64,000 nt of DNA from Delphinus delphis. Its lineage: Eukaryota; Chordata; Mammalia; Artiodactyla; Delphinidae. Below are positions 13,383 to 25,589 of the stretch, one piece after another. Numbering within the stretch: position 1 is the stretch's first letter; the number at the start of each line of letters is the position of its first letter. Below the pieces are notes generated by a model. That model was not told where the DNA came from. It saw nothing but the letters and a program-made list of their open reading frames with translations, and did not search any database. A program made the position numbers and the translations under genes. The stretch is from assembly GCF_949987515.2 (NCBI RefSeq), contig NC_082694.2:44540451-44604450 (forward strand). The letters are read 5' to 3'.

Positions 13383-13592
13383 CTTTTTTATATATATTTT
13401 GCGGTACGCGGGCCTCTCACCGCCGTGGCCTCTCCCGTTGGGGAGCACAGGCTCCGGACGCGCAGGCTCAGCAGCCATGGCTCACGGGCCCAGCCGCTCC
13501 ACGGCATGTGAGATCTTCCCAGACCAGGGCACGAACCCGCGTCCCCTGCATCGGCAGGCGGACTCTCAACCACGACGCCATCAGGGAAGCCC
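13383..13592 (-). mobile_element. CHR-type SINE (short form), reverse orientation
   Basis: On the minus strand it starts GGGCTTCCCTGATGG and ends with an A/T-interrupted tail. The flanking duplication TTCTGT is at 13377-13382 and 13593-13598. It lies in the sense orientation of EML6, about 270 bp beyond the 69-bp exon. Confidence 0.93.
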
Positions 13593-13852
13593 TTCTGTAT
13601 AATATTTAATTAACATAAAGTTTCCTTTTCAGCTGCCTGCTGAGCACTTCGCTTGATTGTTGTTATACTGCATTTCTAAACGGGAGGCCCATCAGCTGAT
13701 GTTAGTGTGCTCTGGGATCAGAGATGCAGGTAAGAAGCCTCCAAATTTAAGGGGAAAAAAGCAGTTTGAAGCAGTTTCTCAACACCAAATTATATATATA
13801 AACATCTGGAATTATTTTCATACAAGGTACCAAAATTTCTTTATAATAACTA

Positions 13853-13957
<105 letters not shown>

Positions 13958-14344
13958 TCAGCATTCATGTGTTTTTGCTTTCTTTCAGATACTGTCCAAT
14001 TGCCAAGACTCTATCCTAACATTCAGAGCACAACGTTACCTACCCAAATGGAGTACTTGGCTACGGAGATGAGTCAGGAATTGCTAATACACATTTTAGC
14101 ACCTTGTGTCTACTTACCTTAGTCCTGAATGAATAAGTAATAATTAACCACAATCACTGAGAACTGGTATCACATTTTTTAACTTCGTCCATCCAAGGTA
14201 AATAAACTGTGATGATTTAGGATAGTTTTTTGATCAAATTTTTGGTGGCTCTCCACAATGCTAATAACACACTTTTGAGATAGCTTTACAGTGAAAACAA
14301 AGAGAATGGCAATTGTTTAAAGTGCATATTCCCCCAGCCCATGT

Positions 14345-14460
14345 CAGAGATTCTGATTTAGTGGATCAGAAATTAGGTCCAGGCACATGCATTTTAAAAC
14401 ACAGCCCAGGAGATTCTGATGCAGGTGGTCCATGGACCACATTCTGTGAAGCTCTAATAG
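14345..14460 (+). repeat. MER5-type DNA transposon relic
   Basis: GATTCTGATTTAGTGGATCAG, TTAAAACACAGCCCAGGAG and ATTCTGATGCAGGTGGTC match the internal part of a non-autonomous hAT-Charlie (MER5A-like) element. Terminal repeats are eroded. Confidence 0.65.
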
Positions 14461-14654
14461 AAAGAAGGACCAATTGTAGCGGCAGAGACTAGACTAGAGA
14501 AAGAGGCTGCTAACCTCTCATCAAGTAGGAAGCTATTGCTCCAATCATCAGACAAAGAAGGAGGACCTTTGATTAGGCAGAAAGGAACAAGTATTGACCA
14601 CAGAAACAGCTCTGAAGAAAGAACACTTGGTCTAAGGACCAAGTATGAATAAGG

Positions 14655-14835
14655 TCCAAGTACCCATTTTATCTATGCAAGCTCAGGCAAGTCTTAGCAT
14701 CTCTAACCTTAACCTCATCATCTCTAAAATGAATGAATGACACCATCTCAGTTCTGTTGTGAGGTCAATTAAGATAATGTATGTACGATCATCTTGCAGA
14801 CTACAAAGCACTGATTATACAAATTAGTGCTAGGG
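14655..14835 (+). repeat. MIR SINE relic
   Basis: The MIR order is visible: GCTCAGGCAAGTCTTAGCAT, CTCATCATCTCTAAAATGAA, then TTGTGAGGTCAATTAAGATA. Confidence 0.65.
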
Positions 14836-16244
14836 GCTAAGTATTTTAGCCACTAAAATAATCTTGAAAATAATCATTTGCCCATAAGTAACCAATAATA
14901 ATTCATACTGTCATCAACAATAAAGAGTAAAACTGTGTGATACAAATTATGGAGTCTGGGAGAACAGTGTTCTAAAAGCAGTATTTCATTAAAACATTCT
15001 AGGCTCTTAAAATTACAGAGTTCTCACTAGATAGCACTGTACTTTTTACAATCTACTCGTAACTGGAAAGTGTACAGTTCATCAGCAAAACAACAGGAAA
15101 TTCATGTATAGATCCAGTCCAATTCAACCACTTTGGAAGATAAGATATAATGGGATCACAGAACAGCAGAAACAGTAATATCCAATATGCAAGGTATGAG
15201 CAGGAAACAAGATGGTAGAGGAGAAGGACTTGAGCTCACCTCCTCTCATGAAAACGCCAAAATCACAACTAACTGCTGAACAACCACCTACAAAAAAGAC
15301 TTGAACCTACCAAAAAAGATATTACACACCCAAAGACAAAAAAGAAGCCACAACAAGACAGTAGCAGGGGCACGTTCATGATATAATAAAATGCCATACC
15401 CACTGGGTGGGAGACCAAAAGCTGGAAAATAATTATATCACAGAGGTTCTCCCACAGGAGTGAGATCTGAGCCCCATGTCAGGCTCTCCAGCCTGAGGGT
15501 CTGGCATTGGGAGGAGGAGCCCCCAGAGCATTTGGCTTTGAAGGCCAGTGGGACTTGAGTGCAGGAGCTCCACACGACTGGGGGAAATAGAGACTCCACT
15601 CTTGGAGGGTGCAGACAAGGTTTCATATGCACTGGGACCCAGGGCAAAGCAGCGACTCCATAGGATCCTGGGCCAAACCTACCTGCAGGTCTTGGAGGGT
15701 CTCCTGGGGAGGCAGTGGTTGGCTGTGGCTCACTGTGGGGGCAAGGACACTGGTAGCAGAGGCCCCAGGGACCCCTTATTGGAGTGAGCTCTCCCAGATG
15801 TTGCCATTTTGGCACCGAGATCTGGCCCTACCAAACAGTTTGCAGACTCCAGTGCTGGGATACCTCAGGCCAAACAACCAGTGGTGGGGGTAGGGGGGAA
15901 ACACAGCCGCACCCATCAGCAGACAGGCTGCCTAAAGTTGTCCTGAGCCAACAATCGCCTATAAATTCACCCCTTGACATGGCCCTGGACATCAAAGGGA
16001 CAAGACGCAGCTCCACCCACCAGTGGGCAGGCACTAATTCCTCCTACAAGAAAGCTTCCACAAGCCCCTGGACCAACCTCACCCACCAATGGGCTGACAC
16101 CAGAAGCAAGAATTACAATCCCGCAGCCTGAGAAACAGAGACCACAAACACAGAAAGTTAGACAAAATGAAATGGCAGAGAAATACATTCCAGATGAAGG
16201 AACAAGATAAAACCCCAGAAGAACAACTAAGTGAAGTAGAGATG

Positions 16245-16307
16245 GTCAATCTACCTGAAAAAGAAGTCAATCTACCTGAAAAAGAAGTCAATTTACCTGA
16301 AAAAGGA
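16245..16307 (+). repeat. Three 21-bp tandem units in L1-B
   Basis: Unit GTCAATCTACCTGAAAAAGA(A) is repeated three times (16245, 16266, 16287). The last copy has one C-to-T change and ends in GG. Related L1 sequence at 31370-31390 carries this motif once, so it is a local expansion. In frame it reads VNLPEKE. Confidence 0.9.
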
Positions 16308-16730
16308 GGGCATGGCATGATATATTTAAAGTGATGAAAGGCAAAAACCTACAGCCTACAAGAATACTCTACCCAGCAAGGCTCTCATTCAGATTCAGTG
16401 GAGAAATCAAAAGCTTTACAAACAAGCAAAGGCTAAGAGAATTCAGCACCACCAAACCAGCTTTACAACAAATGCTAAATGAAATTCTCTAGCCGGAAAA
16501 GAAAAGGTCACAACTAGAAACAAAAAAATTACGAATGGGAAAGCTCACCGGTAAAGGCAAACAAACGTACAGTAAACGTAGGAAAACATCCACACACAAA
16601 TATGATATCAAAACCAGCAACCATGAGGACAGTACAAATGCAGGATATTGGAAATGCATTTGAAATTAAGAGACCAGCAACTGAAAACAATCTTGTATAT
16701 ATATAGACTGCTATATCAAAACCTCATGGG

Positions 16731-18023
16731 AGAAATGTCTATTTAGGTCTTCTGCCCATTTTTGGATTGGGTTGTTTGATTTTTTGCTATTGAACTGCAT
16801 GAGCTGATTGTAAATTTTGGAGATTAATCCTTTGTCAGTTGCTTCATTTGCAAATATTTTCTCCCATTCTAAGTGTTGTCTTTTGGTCTTCTTTATGGTT
16901 TCCTTTGCTGTGCAGAAGCTTTTAAGTTTCATTAGGTCCCATTTGTTTATTTTTATTTTTATTTCCATTTCTCTAGGAGGTGGGTCAAAAAGGATCTTGC
17001 TGTGATTTATGTCATAGAGTGTTCTGCCTATATTTTCCTCTAAGAGTTTGATAGTTTCTGGCCTCCAAAGAAGATATACAGATTGCCAACAAACACATGA
17101 AAGGATGCTCAACATCATTAATCATTACAGAAATGCAAATCAAAACTACAATGAGATATCATCTCACACCGGTCAGAATGGCCATCATCAAACAATCTAG
17201 AAACAATAAATGCTGGAGAGGGTGTGGAGAACAGGGAACACTCTTGCACTGTTCGTGGGAATGTAAATTGATACAGCCACTATGGATAACAGTATGGAGG
17301 TTCCTTAAAAAACTACAAATAGAACTACCATATGACCCAGCAATCCCACTACTGGGCATATACCCTGAGAAAACCATAATTCAAATAGAGTCATGTACCA
17401 ATATGTTCATTGTAGCTCTATTTACAATAGCCAGGACATGGAAGCAACCTCAGTGTACATCAACAGATGAATGGATAAAGAAGATGTGGCACATATATAC
17501 AATGGAATATTACTCAGCCATAAAAATAAATGAAATTGAGTTATTTGTAGTGAGGTGGATGGACCTAGAGTATGTCATAGAGAGTGAAGTAAGTCAGACA
17601 GAGAAAAACAAATACCGTATGCTAACACCTATATGTGTAATCTAAGAAAAAAAAAAGGTCATGAAGAACCTAGGGGTAAGATGGAAATAAAGACACAGAC
17701 CTACTAGAGAATGGACTTGAGGAAATGGGGAGGGGGAAGGGTAAGCTGTGACAAAGTGAGAGAGTGGCATGGACATATATACACTACCAAATGTAAAATA
17801 GATAGCTAGTGGGAAGCAGCTGCATAGCACAGGGAGATCAGTTCGGTGGTTTGTGACCACCTAGAAGGGTGGGGTAGAGAGGGTGGGAGGGAGGGAGATG
17901 CAAGAGGGAAGAGATATGGGAACACAGGTATTGTATAACTGATTCACCTTGTTATAAAGCAGAAACTAAGACACCATTGTAAGGCAATTATACTCCAATA
18001 AAGATGTTAAAAAAAACCAAAAC
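16731..18023 (+). mobile_element. Twin-primed (5'-inverted) L1 inserted in L1-B
   Basis: The 5' piece (16731-17064) is inverted, reading ORF2 on the minus strand. The 3' piece (17065-18023) reads ORF2 C-terminus, 3' UTR and A tail on the plus strand. The two pieces abut exactly in L1 coordinates: the inverted piece ends at ..TAGACATTTCT and the sense piece starts CCAAAGAAGATATACAG. The target duplication ACCTCATGGGA is at 16721-16731 and 18024-18034, one base overlapping the first boundary. This is the expected product of twin priming at reverse transcription. Confidence 0.93.
17097..17645 (+). pseudogene. L1 ORF2 C-terminal fragment, open
   Basis: A 182-residue open stretch matches the C-terminal part of L1 ORF2. 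It includes the zinc-knuckle-like [18 protein letters not shown] region (C..C..H..C) and ends in [15 protein letters not shown]. It is open because the insertion is fairly young, not because it is expressed on its own; it lacks endonuclease and RT. Confidence 0.85.
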
Positions 18024-18184
18024 ACCTCATGGGAACCACAAACCAAAAATCTACAATAGATACGCACACAAAAAATAAAAAGCAATGCAAACACAACACT
18101 AAAGATGGTCATCAAATCACATGAGAACAAAAGAGAAAGAGAAGGAAAAATACCTACAAAAACAAATCCAAAACAATTAACAAG

Positions 18185-19791
18185 ATGGCAATAAGAACAT
18201 ACATATGGATAATTACCTTAAGGGTAAATGGATTAAATGCTCCAACCAAAAGACACATGCAGACTGAAAGTGAAGGGATGGAAATATCCCATGTAAACGG
18301 AAATCAAAAGAAAGCTGGAGTAGCAATACTCACATCAGACAAAATAGACTTTAAAGACTGTTATAAGAGACAAAGAAGGACACTACATAATGATCAAGGG
18401 ATCAATCCAAGAAGAAGATATAACAATTGTAAATATATATGCACCCAACATAGGAGCACCTCAATATATAAGGCAAATGCTAACAGCAGTAAAAGCAGAA
18501 ATCGACAGTAACACAGTGATAGTGGCTTTAACACCCCAGTTTACATGAATGTACATATCATCCAGACAGAAGATCAATAAGGAACCACAGGCCTTAAATG
18601 ACACATTTGACCAGATGGACTTAATTGATATTTATAGAAAGCAGCAGAATAAACATTCTTCTCAAATGCACATGGAACATTCTCCAGGATAGATCACATG
18701 CTGGGCCACAAATCAAGCCTCAGTAAATTAAAAAATACTGAAATCATATCAAGTATCTTTTCTGACCACAACACTATGAGATTTGAAATCAATCTCACAC
18801 ACACACACACACACACACCAAAACTGTAAAAAACACAAACACATGGAGGCTAAACAATATGTTACTAAACAAACAAAGGATCACTGAAGAAATCAAAGAG
18901 GAAATAAAAGAATACCTGGAGACAAATGACAATGAAAAGATGACAATCCAAAAACTATGGGACACAGCAAAAGCAGTTCTAAGAGGGAAGTTTATAGCAA
19001 TACAATCTTACTTCAGGAAACAAGAAAAATTTCAAATAAACAACTTAATCTTACACCTCAAGCAACTAGAGAAAGAACAAACAAAACCCAAAGTTAGTAG
19101 AAGGAAAGAAATCATAAAGATCAGAGCAGAAATAAATGAAAAAGAAATGAAGGAAATGATAGCAAAAATCAATGAAACTAAAAGCTGGTTCTTTGAAAAG
19201 ATAAACAAAACTGACAAGCCTTAAGCCAGTCTCATCAAGAAAAAAAGGAAGAGGGCTCAAATCAATAAAATTAGAAATGAAAAAGGAGAAGTTACAACTG
19301 ACACTACAGAAATACAAAGGATCATAAGAGACTACTACAAGCAACTATATGCCAATAAAATGGACAACCTAGAAGAAATGGACAAATTCTTAGAAAGGTA
19401 TAGCCTTCCAAGACTGAACCAGGAAGAAATAGAAAATATGAACAGACAAATCACAAGTACTGAAATTGAAACTGTGATTAAAAATCTTCCAACAAACAGA
19501 AGTCCAGGACCAGATGGCTTCACAGGTGAATTCTATCAAACATTTAGAGAAGCCTTAACACCTATTCTACTGAAACTCTTCCAAAAAATTGCAGAGGAAG
19601 GAACCCTCCCAAATTCATTCTATGAGACCACCATCACCCTGATACAAAAAAACAGACAAAGATACCACAGAAAAAGAAAATTACAGGCCAATATCACTGA
19701 TGAATATAGACACAAAAATCCTCAAAAAATAGTAGCAAAGATGAAGTGGGAGACTGGGATTGACATATATACACTACTATGTATAAAATAG
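18185..19791 (+). pseudogene. L1-B ORF2 N-terminal half, broken
   Basis: The ORF2 start at 18185 is MAIRTYIWIITLRVNGLNA, the L1 endonuclease beginning. A deletion soon after (at about 18259) removes much of the endonuclease. Later open stretches (18859-19224 and 19360-19791) cover the region before the RT, with [20 protein letters not shown] visible. The last codons run into an unrelated L1 3' fragment at 19741. Confidence 0.85.
18796..18818. repeat. (CA)n microsatellite inside L1-B
   Basis: About eleven CA units sit within L1 ORF2 sequence at the position of a short CACAA run in the related copy near 33170. Confidence 0.9.
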
Positions 19792-19976
19792 ATAACTGGT
19801 AAGAACCTATTGTATAGCATAGGGAACTCTACTCTGTGCTCTGTGGTGACCTAGATGGGAAAGAAGTCTGGGAGGAAGGGGATATATGTATACATATGGC
19901 TGATTCACTTTGCTGTACAGCAGAAACTAACACAACATTGTAAAGCAACTATGCTCCAATTTAAAAAAAAACCAAA
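19741..19976 (+). mobile_element. L1 3'-UTR-only fragment inserted in L1-B
   Basis: About 236 bp carry the terminal L1 3' UTR (TATACACTACTATGTATAAA ..., CTGTACAGCAGAAACTAACA ..., an A tail). ORF2 sequence is interrupted by it: before it is the NTDAKILNKI-type segment and after it [12 protein letters not shown]. About 150 bp of ORF2 are missing at the junction, so the event combined insertion with deletion or followed one. Confidence 0.75.
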
Positions 19977-21280
19977 GACTATGATCACCTCAGTAGATGC
20001 AGAAAAACCTTTTGACAAAATTCAACACCGGTTTATGATAAAAACTCTCCAGAAAGTGGGCATAGAGGGAAACTATTTAAGCATAATAAAGGCCATATAT
20101 GACAAATCCACAGCTAACATCACTCTCAATGGTTAAAAGCTGAAAGCATTTCCTCTAAGATCAGGAACAAGACAAGGATATCCACTCTCGCCATTTTTAT
20201 TCAACATAGTTTTGGAAGCCCTAGCCATGGCAATCAGAGAAGAAAAATAAAAGGAATCCAAATTGGAAAAGAAGGAAAACTGTCACTGTTTGCAGATAAC
20301 ATGATACTATACATAGAAAATCCTAAAGATGCTACCAGAAAACTACTAGAGCTCATCAATAAATCTGGTAAACAAAAAAGTTTTAACTTTGTATGGAAAC
20401 ACAAAAGACCCTGAATAGCCAAAGCCATCCTGAGAAAGAAAAACAGAGCTGGAGGAATCAGGCTCCCTAACCTCAGACTATACTACAAATCTGCAGTAAT
20501 CAAAACAGTATGGTACTGGCACAAAAACAGAAATATAGATCAATAGAACAGGATAGAAAGTACAGAAATAAACCCCTGCACCTATGGTCAACTGATCTAC
20601 AACAAAGGAAGCAAGAATATACAATGGAGAAAAGACAGTCTCTTCAATAAGTGGTGCTGGGAAAACTGGACAGCTACATGTAAAAGAATGAAATTAGAAC
20701 ACTCCCTAACACCATATGCAAAAATAAACTCAAAATGGGTTAAAGACCTAAATGTAAGACTGGATACTATAAAACTCTTAGAGGAAAACATAGGCAGAAC
20801 ACTCTCTGACATAAATCACAGCAAGATCTTTTGGATCCACCTCCCAGAGTAATGAAAATAAAAACAAAAATAAACAAATGGGGGCTAATGAAACTTAAAA
20901 AGCTTTTGCACAGCAAAGGAAACCAGAAACAAAACGAAAAGACAACCCACAGAATGGGAGTAAATATTTGCAAAGGAAGCAACCAACAAGGAATTAATCC
21001 CAAAATATACAAATACCTCATGCAGCTCCATATCAAAAAACAAACAAACCAAAAAAAAAAAAAAAGGGCAGAAGATCTAAACAGATATTTCTCTAAAGAA
21101 GACATACAGATGGCCAAAAAGCACATGAAAAGATGCTCAACATCACCAATTATTAAGAAATGCAAATCAAAACTACAATGAGATATCACCTCACACCAGT
21201 CAGAATGGCCATCATGAAAAATTCTACAAACAATAAATGCTAGAGAGGGTGTGGAGAAAAGGGAACCCTCCCACACTGTT

Positions 21281-21320
21281 GGTGGGAATGTAAATTGGTA
21301 CGAAAGAATGTAAATTGGTA
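21281..21320 (+). repeat. 20-bp tandem duplication in L1-B
   Basis: GAATGTAAATTGGTA occurs twice with a 20-bp period (21286 and 21306). Related L1 copies have it once. Confidence 0.85.
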
Positions 21321-23188
21321 TAACCACTATGGAGAACAGCATGGAGGTTCCTTATACAACTGAAAAATAGAACTACCATATGATCCAGCAACCCCACTTC
21401 TGGGCATATATCCAGACAAAACCATGATTCGAAATGATACATGCACTCCAATGTTCATTGCAGCACTATTTACAATAGTCAAGACATGGAAGTAACCTAA
21501 ATGTCCATTAACAGAGGAATAGATAAAGAAGATGTGGTATAAGTACAATGGGATACTACTCAGCCATAAAAAAGAATGAAATAATACCATTTGCAGCAAC
21601 ATGGATGGACCTAGAGAGTACCATACTAAGTGATGTAAGTCAGACAGAGAAAGACAAATATCACATGATATCACTTATATGTGGAACCTAAAAAAATGAT
21701 ACAAGTGAACTTATTTACAAAACAGAAACAGGCTCACAGCCTTCGAAAACAAACTTATGGTTACCATAGGGGAAAGGTGGGGGGGAATAAGTTATGAGTT
21801 TGAGATTAACATATACACACTACTATATATAAAATAGATCGTCAACAAGGACCTACTATATAGCACAGGGAACTATACTCAATATTGTATAATAAACTAT
21901 ATTGGAAAAGAATCTGAAAAAGAATGGATATATGTATATGTACAACTGAATCACTTTGCTGTACACCTGAAATATAACACTGTAAATCAATTATACTTTA
22001 ATATAAAATTAAAATTATATTAAAAATAAGTAAATAAAATTAATACATAGAGAATAAATACTGATATAATTTAATGTAGGAAAAAAACCAAATGCAAGAA
22101 TCACAAATATTTTCAACCTGCTCATTAAGTACTAAGTTAATACCAATTAAATAGCAGTAAGTTAATATCAACACCTGGGGGTAAAGCCCAAGCATCACTA
22201 TACTCTAAAATCTTCCCAGGATGTGTAGCCAGTGGTGGGAACCATTGCGCCAGACGGGTGCCAGGCCTCTTCCAACACTAACGTTCCATTGCTGATCACT
22301 CCTGGACTTTCTGAGGACTTAATCCTCGAATACAATTTGCCCAAATGTTCAGTAAAAGCTAAGGGGGCCCCTTAAAATGAGAATTCTCCCTAGATGAATA
22401 TGCCATTCATATAAAGAAATCTTTTAGAGTTCACACCAATCAAGAGGCAGTGAATTTACATTTAATTAGGGCCTCATTCTGCATGGAGTTATACTTTGCA
22501 GAAATACAGATCAACTAGGAATCAATGTAAGACAGTATGCAAATTCATTTTTTTAAATTAGAAAATCAAGACAATAAAATAGCCAAATTATTTTAATTAT
22601 TCCAGACACTTGAGAAATACATTTCTGACCAGCTAATGCACATGCCTGCTTCCTACCCCATCTTGCCAGCTATGGCTACATGGAATTATCATCTACGATC
22701 ACAATGACTTCAATATGAATGGTAAGCAGACAATTTATATTCCAGTTTCTTGAATATAACAAAGAATCACACAGTTGTCATTACATTCATTTGAAATTCA
22801 AATGTATACACTTGTAAACATACCTTGTGAATATTATTTTCTAACAACTATTTCCATTCCTAAATGAATACACCTAAACAGTGCATATAATTTCAAATTC
22901 AATTCTTCTTTTATTTTATGAAGCTAAATGCCAGTATCAAAAATCTGTTTTGCCTATGAATAACAGTAACAATTTAAATAAAGCATCTGATCACCAGAAG
23001 AGATCATGCCAACAGAGCTACTAATCATAAATTAATTTTTATAAACAGTAAGATTTTAAGTTGCATATGGAAGGAGAATCTACACTTGAAAATTTTATTT
23101 TAAAAAATACTACAACTCTGAGAAGCTACATCACAGTTCCCTCACAGTAATGAAACCTGCATGGCTTGATCCAACAAGGTCTTCTTAC

Positions 23189-23287
23189 CCGGTCGGAGTG
23201 GCCAGTGGCTGAGGCCAGAAGTTTTCCCTTCCTCCAGTCCCAAATGCAGACTGTGTTTTTGGCATCCAATCCCACAGAGGCTAAACG
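23189..23287 (-). CDS. EML6: EML6 internal coding exon (RLASVGLDAKNTVCIWDW...)
   Basis: This exon is 99 bp, 33 codons, phase 0 at both ends. It encodes RLASVGLDAKNTVCIWDWRK, then GKLLASATGHSDR, a WD40 strand with the typical IWDW and GH..D signatures. The acceptor is TTCTTATTCTTAG (AG at 23289-23288) and the donor is CGG|gtaaga. The preceding exon ends in DGQ and this one starts RLASVG, which restores the family sequence DGQ-RLASVG without gap. The open frame is short and has no start codon, so it is recognised only through homology and splice sites. No substitutions break the frame. Confidence 0.93.
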
Positions 23288-23999
23288 CTAAGAATAAGAA
23301 CAATAATTTAATACCAGAAAATGATAGGAAAACTTCCTATTATCCATTCCATCTTTCGATAAATAGTTCTTATTACCTACTATGGGCTAAGTATTGAATT
23401 TCTTGTGAAAAAAATGATTTCTCAAAACCCATCTTAAATCCAAAGCTAAAGATATCACAGTAGATATTATTCCATTAGCATATACTAAAATTTCAACAAC
23501 CTAAAACCTACAACCAATTTGTCCTTCTTAAACATAGGAAACATGCAAAATCTCATGAAGTCTCTGATTTATCAGTGGAAATCATAGGAACAGAACTAGA
23601 AGGCAGGATTTAAATTTTCAAATTTAAGATCTTAATACGGTTTTAAGAGCATCTAGGGTTCTGTAGTCTAAAAGCCTCACCAAACTGTTAAAATGAAAGG
23701 GTTTGACAAACACATGGAAAAGAAATCCCATAAATGAACATTATCTTCATTCTTCTTAATTTTCATAATTTCACAAACATTTGGAGTGACTACAGAAGGA
23801 TACATAGTTTTAGTAAAAGTACTCTGGTACTTCATCTCCCAGTCTAAATTCATTGGATTCAGATCAGACCTTGTCCTCAAAGGGAAAAAAAATCCCACAC
23901 CTGAGTATATACAAAATTAACAGGGTCAAAACACATATTAGGGACACCAAAATCAGAGCTTCTAGCAGCATAGAAACAAAACTATGTAATCAAGAGAGG

Positions 24000-24195
24000 T
24001 CTGGGCTGGGAGTAAGTAGATTTGGCTTCACTTTTGACTTCATGATTAGCCAGACATAAGACCTTAGAAAATTAAACTCCTTAAATTTCAGTTTTTTCAA
24101 CTGTAAAATGAGTATAAAGTATTTTTTCTGTCTACAAAGTAGTACTGTTGTATGGATCAGTGAAATAATGTAAGTCGAAAGGTTTTAAAAACATC
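24000..24195 (+). repeat. MIR SINE relic
   Basis: The MIR order is seen: TTTCAGTTTTTTCAACTGTA, AAATGAGTATAAAG, then GGATCAGTGAAATAATG. Confidence 0.6.
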
Positions 24196-25003
24196 ACTAC
24201 CCAAGTATAACAGTATGTGAGCTTATGTATTTCACTGTGTGTGTGTACGTGCATATATATGCAATGACAGATAGCCATATATGGCTAAATACATTTAGTG
24301 TTATGCAGAGATTATTCAGGTTTCTTCACTAAAGGTAGCTTCCATTAGGAATATTCAGTATAAAAAAATATAGCTGGAGGTTTTAAAATAGGTGTTTATT
24401 GAAAGGAGGTCTTTGCTGTAATTTTCAATTGAGAGTTCCAGTAATGGAAATGATTTTAAGACATGGTTGTATTTTTATCTATATATGAAAATTTGAAGTG
24501 GGTGAATTCCATTCAGCTTATTTTTTTCTTTTCTCTTTACTTTAACAGAAAAAGCAGTTAACATAAACATGGGCACTAAAGTAAAACCCACATAAGAAAT
24601 GTGAAGAAGACTGAGAAAAAGCCAAAAGAAATCTATTCTGTTCATTTGCAGTGACAGGCCCTATCGCTACCGGAAAAGCATTTCAATTGCCTTTTGATGC
24701 TTGTGAGGTGATGGTCCATTTGTCATTTTCTAAATATCGCTCGATTCCAGTGAACTCTGTCCATGGAAAAAGGCAGATCTGAAGCAATAGGCATCAACAA
24801 GCCACGAAATCCATCACAGCAAACAAATAGGAGGTTATTTTTCTCAACTGACAGTTGTGAAAGTACCATGCAGTTCATCCCTGTCTCTACCTTCAAAATG
24901 GAACCTAAAAAAATAGCTAGGATTCTAACACAAAATAAAGTGAACAAAGAACTAAAAGTTACAGCTGGATTGCCCCCTGCTACATTACATTTTTCTTGTG
25001 ATT

Positions 25004-25076
25004 TTGATAAAGAATGTTTGCTAGAACATTGATAAAGAATGTTTGCTAGAATTTTGATAAAGAATGTTTGCTAGAA
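25004..25076 (+). repeat. Three-copy 25-bp tandem repeat
   Basis: The core TTGATAAAGAATGTTTGCTA(GAA) is identical in three copies at 25004, 25029 and 25054, joined by CA/TT spacers. Identity implies recent slippage or unequal exchange. No coding sense is apparent. Confidence 0.95.
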
Positions 25077-25589
25077 AAGCAAAATCAGATAGAGAATGTG
25101 CATGTAAGTTCACATCAAAGCATTCATTTACACTTGTACATACATATGCATCCTGACACATTCATTCAGTTTAGTCAGGAAGTCAATAACTGCAAATCTG
25201 AACACACGTTACTATCTAGCTATTTCTCTTTAGACCTGGATATACAATAGAACTTATGCATTATCCTGACTAAACTGGACAAGATTATAGAGTAGTTAAA
25301 TCAAAAACATATTTACCAGGGGTCCATATATGTATTGAATCTAATTCTGGAAAGAAAAATGAATAGAATGATCACTACTCTCTCAAAATAGCAGAAAACA
25401 CAAAGTAAATCTTAACTGTTTAAAAAGTGGCCCAAACCAGGTCAAGTCCTATCTGAACTACCTGCAAACTCTCAGCTTGGTCAATCTTCTATGAATAATT
25501 TCACAGGTCTTTCCACAATATGGACTTAGAGAAGTAACTCTAAAATTTACCAAAAAATAGACTGAAGGAACTAACTGGCATTAACACAA

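Larger units (their letters stand above)
15190..22020 (+). mobile_element. L1, near full-length but internally deleted (L1-B), with later L1s nested inside
   Basis: This begins with an L1 5' UTR (about 15190-16210), then a start of ORF1 that jumps at about 16318 to the inter-ORF region (CTACCCAGCAAGG at 16370). ORF2 starts at 18185 (MAIRTYIWIITL). ORF2 continues with an internal deletion at about 20367 (after [14 protein letters not shown] sequence it jumps to the SFNFVWKHKR-type segment), and the 3' UTR ends at about 22020. Many stops and frameshifts make it inactive. Two later insertions lie at 16731-18023 and 19741-19976. It is opposite in orientation to EML6. I could not see a target duplication. 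Confidence 0.9.
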
